This document shows, one piece after another, positions 27,770 to 39,159 of a DNA stretch of 64,000 nucleotides (position 1 is the first letter of the stretch; each line of letters opens with the position of its first letter). The stretch comes from Corticium candelabrum. Taxonomy: Eukaryota; Porifera; Homoscleromorpha; Homosclerophorida; Plakinidae. The stretch lies in contig NC_085091.1 in the NCBI RefSeq assembly GCF_963422355.1, positions 8,165,342-8,229,341 on the forward strand, in the 5' to 3' direction. The notes beneath the pieces are model-generated. The model had not been told where the DNA came from and searched no databases. It saw nothing but the letters and a program-made list of their open reading frames with translations. The position numbers and the translations under genes are program-made.

Positions 27770-28250
27770 TGCAGATAGACTGTTATATCATCTATGCATA
27801 TTATCTATATCTAGTTTATGGGATGTTCTTCAGAATTTTGAAGTGCAAATCTAATGAGATATTTGTTAAATTTTTTAGATTCCGTTTTATGCTTTGCACA
27901 GCTCACAAGCTATAAACATGGCTATGTGTACACGAAATAGTGAAAGCAACATTTGAATGAAGAAATTGCTTGACTTAATTAATCAATTAAGTTTCTGTTT
28001 GACAGTAGAAGAGTATGTCTGATAGAAAGTTGTCTTTCCAAATTTCCATACTGCTTTGGTAGGAATGCTGTTGTATGGCAGTTTGATATTGTACATTTCG
28101 TTCATATATGGAATTCCAAGTTCAATCATCACCATCAATTAATTTAATTAATTTATAATCAATAATACGGGTGTCTACGTACTCGTCAACTTAGCGCGCA
28201 AGTCTATCAGTGTTTTGCTACGTTGGGTACTTGTTTGAGGTCATTTTGGT
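27770..28250. other. Intergenic, RhoGEF 3' flank
   Basis: AT-rich, with several TTAATTAA-type stretches and a GCGC-containing stretch at about 28190 just before the next ORF. It probably holds the 3' UTR of the RhoGEF and the promoter of the small gene. Confidence 0.5.
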
Positions 28251-28505
28251 ATGGTTGATGCAGACAGAGATATTAGGAAAGTTCTGTTTGGTAAGGGACG
28301 TGTCAAACAGGCTAGAAGTACTGGAACTCGACCGGACAAAATGGATTTACAGAGAACGGTTAATCGAGCAACTCTAGAAGCAGAAGTTGTCGTGAACATG
28401 AGCGCTGTAGGAAAAGAGATGCATATTGCAAGGATGAGTGATTTGAAGAAGCTCATGGAGGATGTGGAACGAGATAAGTGGCTGTATGACGCTAGAGACA
28501 TGTAA
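28251..28505 (+). CDS. Small intronless helical protein (84 aa), unassigned
   Basis: Single-exon frame from ATG 28251 to TAA 28505. The product is basic at the N-terminus (RKVLFGKGRVKQAR) and then a long charged helix rich in Met, Ala, Glu and Lys (KEMHIARMSDLKKLMEDVERD), ending WLYDARDM. It has no signal peptide or membrane segment. A long open frame with balanced composition between two real genes suggests it is expressed. The size and helical C-terminal pattern vaguely recall the axonemal protein CFAP141, but I cannot align it convincingly; treat as unknown. Confidence 0.55.
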   Translation: MVDADRDIRKVLFGKGRVKQARSTGTRPDKMDLQRTVNRATLEAEVVVNMSAVGKEMHIARMSDLKKLMEDVERDKWLYDARDM

Positions 28506-28739
28506 TTACTAGATGTTATTGACTGCTGTGGTACATTATATCGCAATTCTGATGCATAAACAGTTGAACTGATAAATACTGATCTTAGGTATCTCTATCT
28601 TGTATAGTACGTTGGTTAGAGACAGCTACTTACTGTGTAATTGATATTACACTAGGCTAATTCTAGTAACTTGTATTTATTATATGTATTGTATTGTTGT
28701 TATTATTATTATTATTGTGTCATGCTCAACCAGATCAGT

Positions 28740-29150
28740 TTGGTTCGTAAGGTCTCTTGTAAGCACCTGAAGCAAACCCTGCCTCAGAGGTGCTTAGACC
28801 ATCATGGCTGTCTAGACAGAAGACATGACTTTACGTAGGATCTGACTGAATCCAAGAAGCACTGCTTTCTGTAAGTGCTGCAGGTTGTAATGACCTGGAA
28901 TAATGTCCAGCCACCGTGCAATGCCTGTGTGCACTGTGCCCAATGCTCTTAACACCACTGGAACGACCAGTGTCTGACACTGGCACATGCGGCTTACCTC
29001 TACCCACAAGTTGCTGTACTTCGTCAACTTCTCAGCTTGTTTCCTGGCGATGTTGCCATCAGCAGGACAGCTGACCTCAATAAGAACAAGTGTTTGCTTT
29101 TTATTTCTGAAACAGATGTCAGGACGATTGGCACCGATCTTCTTAGCGTG
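28740..29150 (-). pseudogene. Degraded 3' end of a non-LTR retrotransposon (LINE)
   Basis: On the minus strand, one frame reads LIEVSCPADGNIARKQ, EKLTKYSNLWVE, LVVPVVLRALGTV and LQKAVLLGFSQILRKVMSS. This is the conserved tail that follows reverse transcriptase in many invertebrate LINEs (pattern: P.D.N...KE.EKL.KY.DL..E, then PVV.GALG, then LQK..L.GTA.ILR..LS). The upstream part is frameshifted or missing, so this is a dead fragment. An ATT trinucleotide run sits just beyond it at about 28695-28715. Confidence 0.75.
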
Positions 29151-29159
29151 TGACTGACA

Positions 29160-30397
29160 TCTCAGTGCACAATGTTGTGCTCATAATACCAAATCTGAAG
29201 CAGGGGCATAGCATGGCATGGGCTAGACAGGGCTATAGCCCATCATTTGTAGGCGTGGTCATAAAAATTGTGAATTGTAAATACGTGTGAGAACCAAAGC
29301 TGTACATAATGTATACCCTGCACCATTTTTCCAGTCTGGATCTGCCACTGATTCTACCATATCAGTCAATTAATAAAAGTGGGCATGTTTATAAAATTGG
29401 GTGTGTTTCATAGCATCATGAAGTTTCTTCCCCCCCCCATTTCTAGAGGTCACGCTACACCCCTGTCCAAAGAGCTTGGTCTTGAGCAGCACCAACCAGT
29501 CCCTCAGTTGCAGCAGGAAGATCAGTTTTTGTTGTTATCATAAGTGCTTTGTGATGAGAGAATTAAACAGTTGAAAGAATGCATGCATACTTCAGAGTGT
29601 GATTACTCAGAGACGTCAGCACTACAGTAAATTGAGTTTAGTAAGAGCAGGTTGACTTGTGAATTAGGCTCGGGCTTCACTGCTTGCAAGTGGTGCAATG
29701 TGATGCATGACTGCAACAAGAAACGAGAAAAGGATCTGCCAAGCAACAAGGTTTTAGTGACGGTTTTATCCAAGCTTATCAGAGTCAAGTGTGCTAGTAA
29801 TAATCAGATGTGGTCAAATTGCAAAGGCACCAAACAACAGCAAGGAATTAGTTGTACTGTGCTTGATGTTGGGAGCAACTTACAGGAATAACAACATAGC
29901 AATGCATTTAACTATAATTACAAGAAGAGGTAGACAAAGCAGCACTAATCTTTCTCACAGTTGTTCAGTCTACCCTATACACTGGAAAAAGAGTTATGCT
30001 AGAAGCTCTGCCATAGAGGAAGCATGCCGGCAATCACATTGATGGTGAAGATGAATTTTTAACGTTTTCCAGCACTCTGTCTTTTTGCATTCTTTCCGAT
30101 TGGAAACAAATCAAGACCAATGAAAAGGAATGATGCGTCTAGAATAGGTCAGACACATTTTATCCTCCTCAGTAGCTGAGCACTTTTTCAGATGTACAAA
30201 TCTTGAATCACCTGCAACACTTATCAATCAGTTCCAAAGTGACCCATGATGACTAGCTGTAGACTGCCTATGAGATGTATGACTGGTCTTCAAAGCAAAG
30301 CAGGCAGCTGGTGTAACAGTTGTACATGCATCACTGTATCAACTACCTTTTTATCAGAAACAGTCTGTCTCGTGATTTCTAGTACAAAAAATGGATC
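29160..30397. other. Intergenic between LINE remnant and ATAD3 3' end
   Basis: About 1.2 kb. It includes a short C run at about 29430. Short frames are present, but none looks like a conserved protein. Some of this may be further decayed retroelement sequence. Confidence 0.5.
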
Positions 30398-32428
30398 CTA
30401 TTTTTTCCATTCTATTTTCTGTTGGTGCTGTTTCATCATTTCCTTAACCGCATCATTCATCATGTCTTCTGTCAGTTTCCTGTCTGATGACCCATATGCA
30501 CGAGCCTACATACAATTGTGTCTGATTACATGAGATCAGCAACCGCATGAATTGAATATATACCTGCCACCCTAGTGCCAGCTTGGCTATTTCCCGTCCT
30601 GAAAGGCCATCTGTTTCGTCTGCAAATTGTTTCATTTTCATGTCCACATTAATTTCTTCTAACTGAATTTTTCTGAATGAATAGATGCATTGAAAGCAGT
30701 ATATTGCTTCATTAGAATAAAATTAACGTACTTTGATTGACGCAGCCATCCCAACTGATTTGATTTTATAACAAACTCGTTGAAATAATGATGAAGCATA
30801 CGTTGGCGCTCCTCATTTCCTGGCAAATGAAACTCTACCATATCATCTAGACGGTCATTGATAGCAGAATCAAAGTGATGTGGCTGATTGCTTGCAAGAA
30901 CAAGCATGAATCTGAAACAATATGAACAGCATTAACTACACTAGTTTCACATATCTGTCTTGGAACGTTTTAAGTCCATGATGTGCAACACACCTGCAGC
31001 AATATCATAATTAGTAATAAAACAGAGCTGTTGGTCTACTTTGATAAATGACTACAAAGTGTAGTCTTTTGTTTATTACGCTTGCACAGACTCATGAGTA
31101 CTTTTGTTCAGAAACAAACAAACAAACAAACAAACAAACAGCAGTTTTGATATGAGTATAAAGTCGATGTGAACCTAATCCTGTCACGTAATGACGAGTC
31201 CACCCTATAAAGGTGACTAAAGTGAAACTTTGAAGTTTCGAGTCTGAACATGCTTGTAGTCAGAAGTGACATTCTCAGCTATGCTAGACTTACAACTAGG
31301 TATCAGACTGTCCTTAGTAAATTTCTAGAAACAGTCAACTACGACCTAACCAGAGAACCATTCAAGTGATAATGAATGTTTCATTATGTCAGTATGTTTC
31401 AGGAAAGAGTTAACTAAGTGCATCCTCCACATTACTTTTTAGATGGTCCTCCTGTCCGGTACAGAAACGCATTCAATGCACTCCTCATTTCTTCACTCAT
31501 CACATCCTGTCACAAAATTGAGCACGCTATAGCAACTCATTGCTTCTATGATATTTTATATTTACACAAGAAGTAGTAACAAACACACCTTTGTTCTCTG
31601 ATGCAAGAAAGCATCGGCTTCATCCACAAACAACAATACCCTACATGTACACAATCAGTGTATAAATGATGAAACTTTTGTTACAAAAACATGAAGAACC
31701 CTTTCCGACTAGTAGAAGACCAATCAAACAGCTTATGAATGGCGGTTACTCCTTCCTTTCCTAGTGGAGCAACATCACCACCTGTCATGATAGCATACTC
31801 CATTCCTGAATGATGAGCAAGGCTCTGCATTTGCAGTACAACGTGTGATAATAACCATAAATCACGATTCCAAATTAGCGTACCTTGGCAAACAGAGTTT
31901 TTCCTGTCCCTGGCAAGCCATACAATAAAATATTTCTGTATGTTGCTTGATTACGTCTCGTGTTAAGAGTTGACACGGCAATGCTATTCAATCTTGCGTG
32001 AAGGCTTGGCTGCAAAAAACACACAACTAAACATTTCATAAATAAATAAAAAATATTTGTCAAGTAAACTCACTTCAAGAATAATCCCCTTCAGAACATC
32101 ATCGGATCGAACAAAAAGACGTTTAGCATACTAAAAGCAACACAGATAACATGCCTGCAAAATATAGCAAAAGCAGTCTGCTGACTTGAAATGGATGCCG
32201 AACGACTCCAAAGAATGTTGTTCGCGATGTTTCTCTAATCAATGAAGGTTTCCCTAGCCGAGCTTCTACAAACCTGTCAATGATACCAACGTTAAAATTT
32301 GTCTTTCTATTTCGTAAAATGAAGTATCTAAGATTTCTCTGCAATTGCTGTGTCAACAAAGTTTAATTAATGATTTAGGGACCAAAGGCCACTCATGTAA
32401 CAAAAATTTGGATCATATAGGAACTACA

Positions 32429-32492
<64 letters not shown>

Positions 32493-34105
32493 CAAACCAA
32501 ATAAACCAACATGGCAATACATTAGAGCATTAATAATTAGTAGAGATATGCAGAAGCTGTGTTAATTAATTACCAACACAATATGCTAATTACTATTGTG
32601 ATTATTACAGCACAAAGGTTTTAATGTCAAATCTAGAGCAAAATATGTACTGTGCAAATCCACCAATGTGCATATGTCAGTCACTATAGATAACCAAGAG
32701 AGACCAATCATACATGCAAAATTAACCACAACTACTAATGGACTAGTAATTTACTTACTTTGCTGCCACTCCTACAGAAGATTTGGCTCCATAAATACCT
32801 AAAGCTAGTAAGGCAATTCCAGCAACCTGAAACAGAAAGGAGTTAGACACCAAGGCTGTAGAATATGTGTAGTGATTTAAAACCAACTGTGGCTGAAACT
32901 TTATCCCAATCTGTGATAAAATTAGAAAATCCTGTACCAATAACACTTCCCGCCAACCTGTTGTGAAAAATATAGTACAAAATCGTTTTAACTCTTACGA
33001 TTTTGAACAACGGTACAGTGATATTCAAAGTATGAGAATGTTTCAGTGGTAAAAAACTGTCCCACATCTCTGGAAATTGTATTCATTGTGTGTTAGCCTT
33101 GCAGTAGAAATAGTTATTCACATTCATGATTGTATGTTCCACTTGTTAGTCTAAAATTTTTAACCCATTAGTGTTCAGCTGTAAGTCTTCTGTATGCGTT
33201 TCTATGGTAGTAAAAAGTACATACAACGTCAATTGCCTGTTGTCAGTCGTCTTATAATTATTATACATTATACATTGTAGACAATCAATCACTCAAACTA
33301 TTACACACTTAATTGACTCCAGTATTGTTTCTCTATGCTCAACAGCCTTCAGTCGTATCCTTTCAAGTGTCAAGTCTTGATTTTCACGTTCAATCTTAGC
33401 TCTAGCAATGACAAATGTGTCTACATGAACGACAATAAAACCCACAGTAAGCACTCACTTTCCTAGCAATTCTGCCTCTAATCTCTTCATTTCATTCTGA
33501 TGCCTCAATTCAGCTTCGTATTCAACAGTAGCTAAAAATTACACAATTCCAGCTGCCATTTAATTAGATAACTAAGAAACACATAATCATACCTTTCCTC
33601 ATTGCCTCTTGTTTCTGTACAGACTCCTCCTGTCTTCTTAAATTAGCTTCGTTCATTTGTCTCTGTGTTCATACTGTTTGATCACATATGACTATTGAAC
33701 ATGCCATGTGTCACTGTCACCTGCTGCATCAACTGATCATCATACCTTCTTCGAGCCAGCTGATCTTGATATTGAGCTCTCTGTAGAGACAAGTAGAAAA
33801 ACACATAAACTTGCTAATAACTTTCATACAATAAACACTACGCTTCCATGTTCAACAATTATTAAAATACCATAAGTAATTGAAAAGTAATCAATTTACC
33901 TTCTGATGCTCATATGTCTCAGAAGACAAAGTTTTTCTTTTTTCGTCTTCCTGAGTGCGAATCTGTTGTAGCTGGAGATTTGATAAAGCGGCTTCCGTCT
34001 CCTTAATTTTTCGTTGTTGCTCCATTTGAGATGTCCTCTCTTGCATTTTTGCAATTTCCAATGCATCATCAGCATGTTCTGTCCAACAAATAACATAACG
34101 ATGTG

Positions 34106-34138
<33 letters not shown>

Positions 34139-34724
34139 CGTGTGCGCGCATGTCAGTTAGTTGGTCTTTCAGTCTAACAAACTGCACAAAAATCAGTCAA
34201 CTACAAATGATCATTGCACATGATCACACTCTTAAACATGTTATTTGAAGACTGTTAACGTATTGAGCGTTTTGGTTTACAACATTGCCAAATTCGCATA
34301 TTAAATCCGTTCCCTTAGCAATCTAGTAAAATTCAGAGTTTGTTCAATCGACACAAATAAATAAAGCATATTCAGATATTCAAACAAAAACATTCCCATA
34401 AACACAAAATTAGTACACCTCTGTTTCTAAAATAACAACAATAACAAAACAGATAATTACCATGTAGATATCAACAATCTATCAATTTCAGAAAAGTTAA
34501 ACTTTTGTCGTACTTGATTTCTCCAACTCCCTGACTGCTTTCGCTGCACGTTCTAATCCAGTTGGGTCAAATCCACTCCATTTCTTGTCCCCGCCCTCAT
34601 CTCCGCCACTAGAGCCTCCCTTGCCGTTATCCCCTGATGATGCATCTCCTGTGGGTAGCTGAGGAGGTCCACCTGCAATTGGTTGCTGCTTCCCGAACAA
34701 CCACGATAAATCCATTTTGCTCAT
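30398..34724 (-). CDS. ATAD3: ATAD3: mitochondrial inner-membrane AAA+ ATPase
   Basis: Multi-exon gene. The first exon begins at ATG 34724 with [12 protein letters not shown] and includes [16 protein letters not shown], the ATAD3 N-terminal signature. Exons near 33900-34082, 33720-33790, 33600-33660 and 33310-33540 encode the coiled coil ([13 protein letters not shown], then Gln/Arg/Glu-rich). The exon near 32830-32930 encodes ITDWDKV and the exon near 32755-32826 the hydrophobic segment [12 protein letters not shown]. Then come [18 protein letters not shown] (about 32200-32275), Walker A GLPGTGKT (about 31930), [10 protein letters not shown] (about 31785), Walker [11 protein letters not shown] (about 31615), a [10 protein letters not shown] exon (31436-31506), MLVLASNQ (about 30900), [11 protein letters not shown] (30564-30662) and the last exon 30398-30505. 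ATAD3 links mitochondrial nucleoids to the inner membrane and shapes cristae. GLPGTGKT replaces the usual GPPGTGKT, and the key Lys-Thr is kept. It is divergently arranged with VKR1, 404 bp away. Confidence 0.95.
31112..31140. repeat. (AAAC)n microsatellite in an ATAD3 intron
   Basis: Seven perfect tetranucleotide units. Confidence 0.85.
32432..32488. repeat. (TA)n microsatellite in an ATAD3 intron
   Basis: About 55 bp of alternating TA. Confidence 0.95.
34103..34136. repeat. (GT)n microsatellite in an ATAD3 intron
   Basis: About 30 bp of GT running into GC/GT-alternating sequence up to about 34150. Confidence 0.9.
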
Positions 34725-35128
34725 AGTCTGTACAGTGTAATTGTAGCTTCACCCACAGCAACACAAACCAGTACGTACAGTGTAGCACATGCAGAGTTGG
34801 TAATAGATATCAATTAGACATCTTACAACACTGCCAGGAAAGTTTGACTGACAGTTCGCGCTAAATTATAAAACACTGCTAAGTAATGGGCCTTGACATA
34901 TTTATTTACGTTTATGGCCATCTAACAGTCGAAGTGTGTCCTCTGGTTTTGCATAGTAATTACACAAACTGAGTAGTAGGCGTGATTCTGTTTAATATTG
35001 ATTAGTTAACTGTTAACTAGTCACCCTCAATGCGCGGTACGGGTACTTGCGGTACACGCGTACAAAGTCCGTGCGGAAATTGCGTCACCTGTCCGTTTCT
35101 TTACCGTCTTCATTGTTAGTTACCAGTA
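34725..35128. promoter_or_regulatory. Divergent promoter region between ATAD3 and VKR1
   Basis: The 404 bp between the two start codons, which point away from each other, must hold both 5' UTRs and probably both promoters. The VKR1-proximal half has several CpG and CGCG motifs (about 35030-35085), while the ATAD3-proximal half is AT-rich. No defined binding site is asserted. Confidence 0.5.
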
Positions 35129-36042
35129 ATGTGCGTTTGCTGGAGTTTTCTACCTCTTCTAGGTTTTGTCGCCTTGCAATTGCCTGAGTTTGTACTCTGC
35201 TCTAGCAACAAATCTGCAACTACAGGTTAGCCGTGTAGATTGAGCGCTACCCGGTGGTTGTGTGGAATGAGACTGGCTTAGCTATATCTCCATTTGTATT
35301 GGTGGCGTGCATGCATGTACTAAAGAGTCTAGAATATGCTTTTTGTCAGCGTGCATTGTGGAATTTTGTGTATTGCCTAACTAGACAGACGCTGTATTTC
35401 ATGGTTAATTTATTGACATTACTGTCTTCAAAAGAGACACTGGTAACAGTCAGATTGCAGTAGAAGTGATTGGGCAGTGACAAATAATGGAACTCGATCT
35501 CTAGATCAGCTTGGTGGGAACGTATATTTTAGAGGGGCGATGACTGCAACTTTTTGATGTTGTGGTAGTTTGGTGTTGTAGTGGGTATCGGTTATAGAGA
35601 CACGTCTATGTTTAATAATTGTTGTTCTGTTGGGTAGATGTATTTCATGGGTTTAGAGTTGTAGTGACTGGAAGTGACTGGTTGTTATCATAACCTTATG
35701 TAATATTTAATGTGACTGTTTGATGAAGTGACGACTTTCTATGAGTTCTATGACATCTAATAGCTGGTGAAGTTTGCTTTTAGTTTATGATATGAATATG
35801 ATGCATTAAAGAACAATGAAGCATGCCTATATATGCCGCCAAGAAAGTGCATCAAGAAGATGTAGTGCTCTTTTGTCTTTGTAGTACAGTACCAAACTGA
35901 AGTATTGAAATTTGATCAAAGTGCAATAATTTTAGGTGCAGTCAGATCTTTGTGTTCTTAGATCAGCCACAGATATAGATGTGTAGTACAGTACACTGTC
36001 ATATCAGACTGGCAGTCTCTTCTACAGCTACATATAACATAT

Positions 36043-36110
<68 letters not shown>

Positions 36111-36644
36111 CTTCTTACAGATTCCAACTAGGATCAACTCTACCATCTAAAGCTATTCTACATAACACCACCTTAGCAGCATTGTATAACCATAGCTTTA
36201 CAGACAGTTGTTGATGCAAATTACAAACCGATCTACTGATACCAGCATTATTTAGAAAAGAAACCCTTTGCTCTATAATTTACATATATGTATATATATA
36301 TATATTTTTTTTTTTTTTCAACCGCCCAATGGACGGAACACTACTGAAAAACACCACTACAAACACTTGCTACAGACAAAACATCTAGATGTTCAGTTAT
36401 CATGCGAGAGTTGTATTGCCACAGTTTCACAGACAGTTGTTCATGAAGGTTAGTAATAGCTCGGCTGAAACTGTGACCTGTAGACAGAGTAGACTTCTTG
36501 GCAATAGACTTCAGCAGTTCAAGACTATGTTCTGACCAGACTCCATATGACTCAACAACCAAAGGATAGAACAAGCAACCATACGAGGAAACATTCGTCT
36601 TTCTCCATTTCCCCAGCTTGAGCAGCAGCACCAGTCTTTACAGC

Positions 36645-36742
<98 letters not shown>

Positions 36743-39119
36743 TGTATGTATGTATGTATGTATGTATGTATGTATGTATGTATGTATGTATGTATGTATG
36801 TATGTATGTATGTATGTATGTATGATTATATACGTTGAGTTCCATTGTATGACAAACAATATACATTGTGTTTAATGTATATGCATGATCATATTAGTTA
36901 TGCAGAAGTGGATGGTGAATTCAGTTTTGTTTTAGGCAATGAACTTATTCTAAGCGTTATCTTACCTTTTGATGGCACTATATGGTGCCAAGGTCATAAT
37001 ATTTTGCCTGCTGTCGAGATGGCTAAAGACATCATTAATCATCCAAACTCATCACTACTTCGTGGTTACCAGTTGAAAGTTGTGTATTACAATGGGCAGT
37101 GTTCTGCACATGGAGGACTTCATGCTTTTATAGAGACTGTTCACAATAGCAGCCAAGGCCAACGTGTTGTGGGCATTGTTGGTCCTGGTTGTTCTAGTTC
37201 TGCAAAACCCATTGGTGAATTGGCTGCCTATTATTATCCATTAGTCACCCTATCATATGGAGCAGAGACTTCAGACTTGTCAGACACAGAACAGTATCCA
37301 TATTTTATACGTACAGCACCACGGTCTGGAGATATTCAATTAGCTTGGTTAGCTGTAGTTAAGCATTATGGATGGAGACGGTTTGCTGTTGTTGTTCAGA
37401 GTGACTATGAAGGTTTTTCTGCGGGTACTCTCCAGCAGGCTGTTGAAGATGATTCTGTTCTCAAGTGGTCTGAAGTGACATTTATTAATTCATTTGGTAG
37501 TGGCAAAGACTGGAATACTATTTCAATTGTTGATCAGATAAAGAATGAAGATATAAGAATTATCATCACATTGGCAATTGAGTCTGATGCACGTTCTCTA
37601 ATCTGTGAAGCTTCAAGGCAGGTTAGGCATTTGTATTAATTTATGTTGCTCTTTTATATTGTTAATAGATGCATGGATCATATGTAGGGTATGACAGGAT
37701 GTTGTAGTGGCAAGCATTATGTGTGGATTTTGCCAGGTTGGTTTGATGTCAATTGGTTTGATGGTGGTTCTTGCCAATTACCATCAAACAATTTAACGTG
37801 CACATCAAACGATATACGAGACAGCATCGAAGGCTATCTCATGGTTAGGGACCAATTTTACACTCTAGCGCCCAAAAGTAGTCTAGTCGCTGGTGAACTA
37901 ACAGTTGGAGATTGGAAATCTAAGTATGACTCGGCTCTTCAAGTAATGTGTATATAAGTTGTAAAGTTTAAGCGTATTCTAATGATATGATTTGTTGCAG
38001 AAATATGAAAGTGAGCTTAAGGAAAAGGGCTTACTTGAAGAAAGTACAACGTTGAATCATGGTGATTATGCACCATACGTCTATGATGCCATCATGACAT
38101 GGGCTTTTGCTTTGGATCAATTCTTTGCCGAAGGGAATATACCCGAGTTCATAGGTGTAGGCAACGCAAGTGCCAGGTGAATAATCAATGACTCAATTAA
38201 ATGTCTTTTTATCGCAGTACATTGTGTTATTCTTTTTTGCAGTGCGAGGTTGAAGAAAATAATGAGTGATAACATTGAGTTTTATGGGATATCTGGATTA
38301 GTTAAGTTTTCTGGCAATGACCGGTTATCTAACTTTTCTGTCAGCAACTATTATGATGGAAAGTTTCATCAAATTGGTAGCTATATCAACAGTGGAAAAG
38401 TGGAGAGTTTGGATGTGCAAGTCAATTGGGGTAGATGTTGTAGTAATGTTACAGTACCTGTTGATCGAGATCCAGGTAAGAAAGGAATGCTGTACTATAA
38501 TTCCAGCATATGTCATTACTTTTGTAGATAGTATGGAAAATGATGATAATTGTCATGGACTCAGTAGACTGGCTGCAAAACTGGGTGGATGTGCAGGAGC
38601 AGTCGCTCTTGTGTCGTCTGCAGGTTTAGATACTCACTCAACATTCCTTTGAAGTTATATGTCTATAGTGCTGATTTGCAGGTTTCTGTGCTGTTTTCTT
38701 GGTCTTAATTATTCTTTTCATAATGTATGTATTATATCTTCATGTTGTTTAGCCAAACTGTGTTATGCATGAGTTTTTCTGTTTTATTACTATAGCCATC
38801 ACCATAGATTTGCTGCAACAAAACAAAGACTGCAAGACTTGGGACTTCTGCAGGGCAACTTGAAGAGGACGTCAGCTTTGCTGACTGTAGATGAATATGA
38901 AATTTCTCGCACACAGTTGCAGTTGAATCGGAAACTAGGAGAAGGTTGTTTTGGAACTGTCTATGGTGGAGAGGGTATTCGTGTTGTGCCTAATGAAGAG
39001 CTAACTCCAATAGCAGTGAAGACACTCAGACGAGAAACAGATGCTGAAGAAAAGGTGCAAAACATGTTATTGTAGCTTGTGTTGTATCTCAGGCTTTATC
39101 AAGCTTTGAAATAATTCTG

Positions 39120-39159
<40 letters not shown>

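Noticed and set aside
29652-29891. 79-aa Cys/Lys-containing ORF between the LINE remnant and ATAD3
   Set aside because: No conserved motif, no splice context and no matching neighbour; cannot be told from chance.
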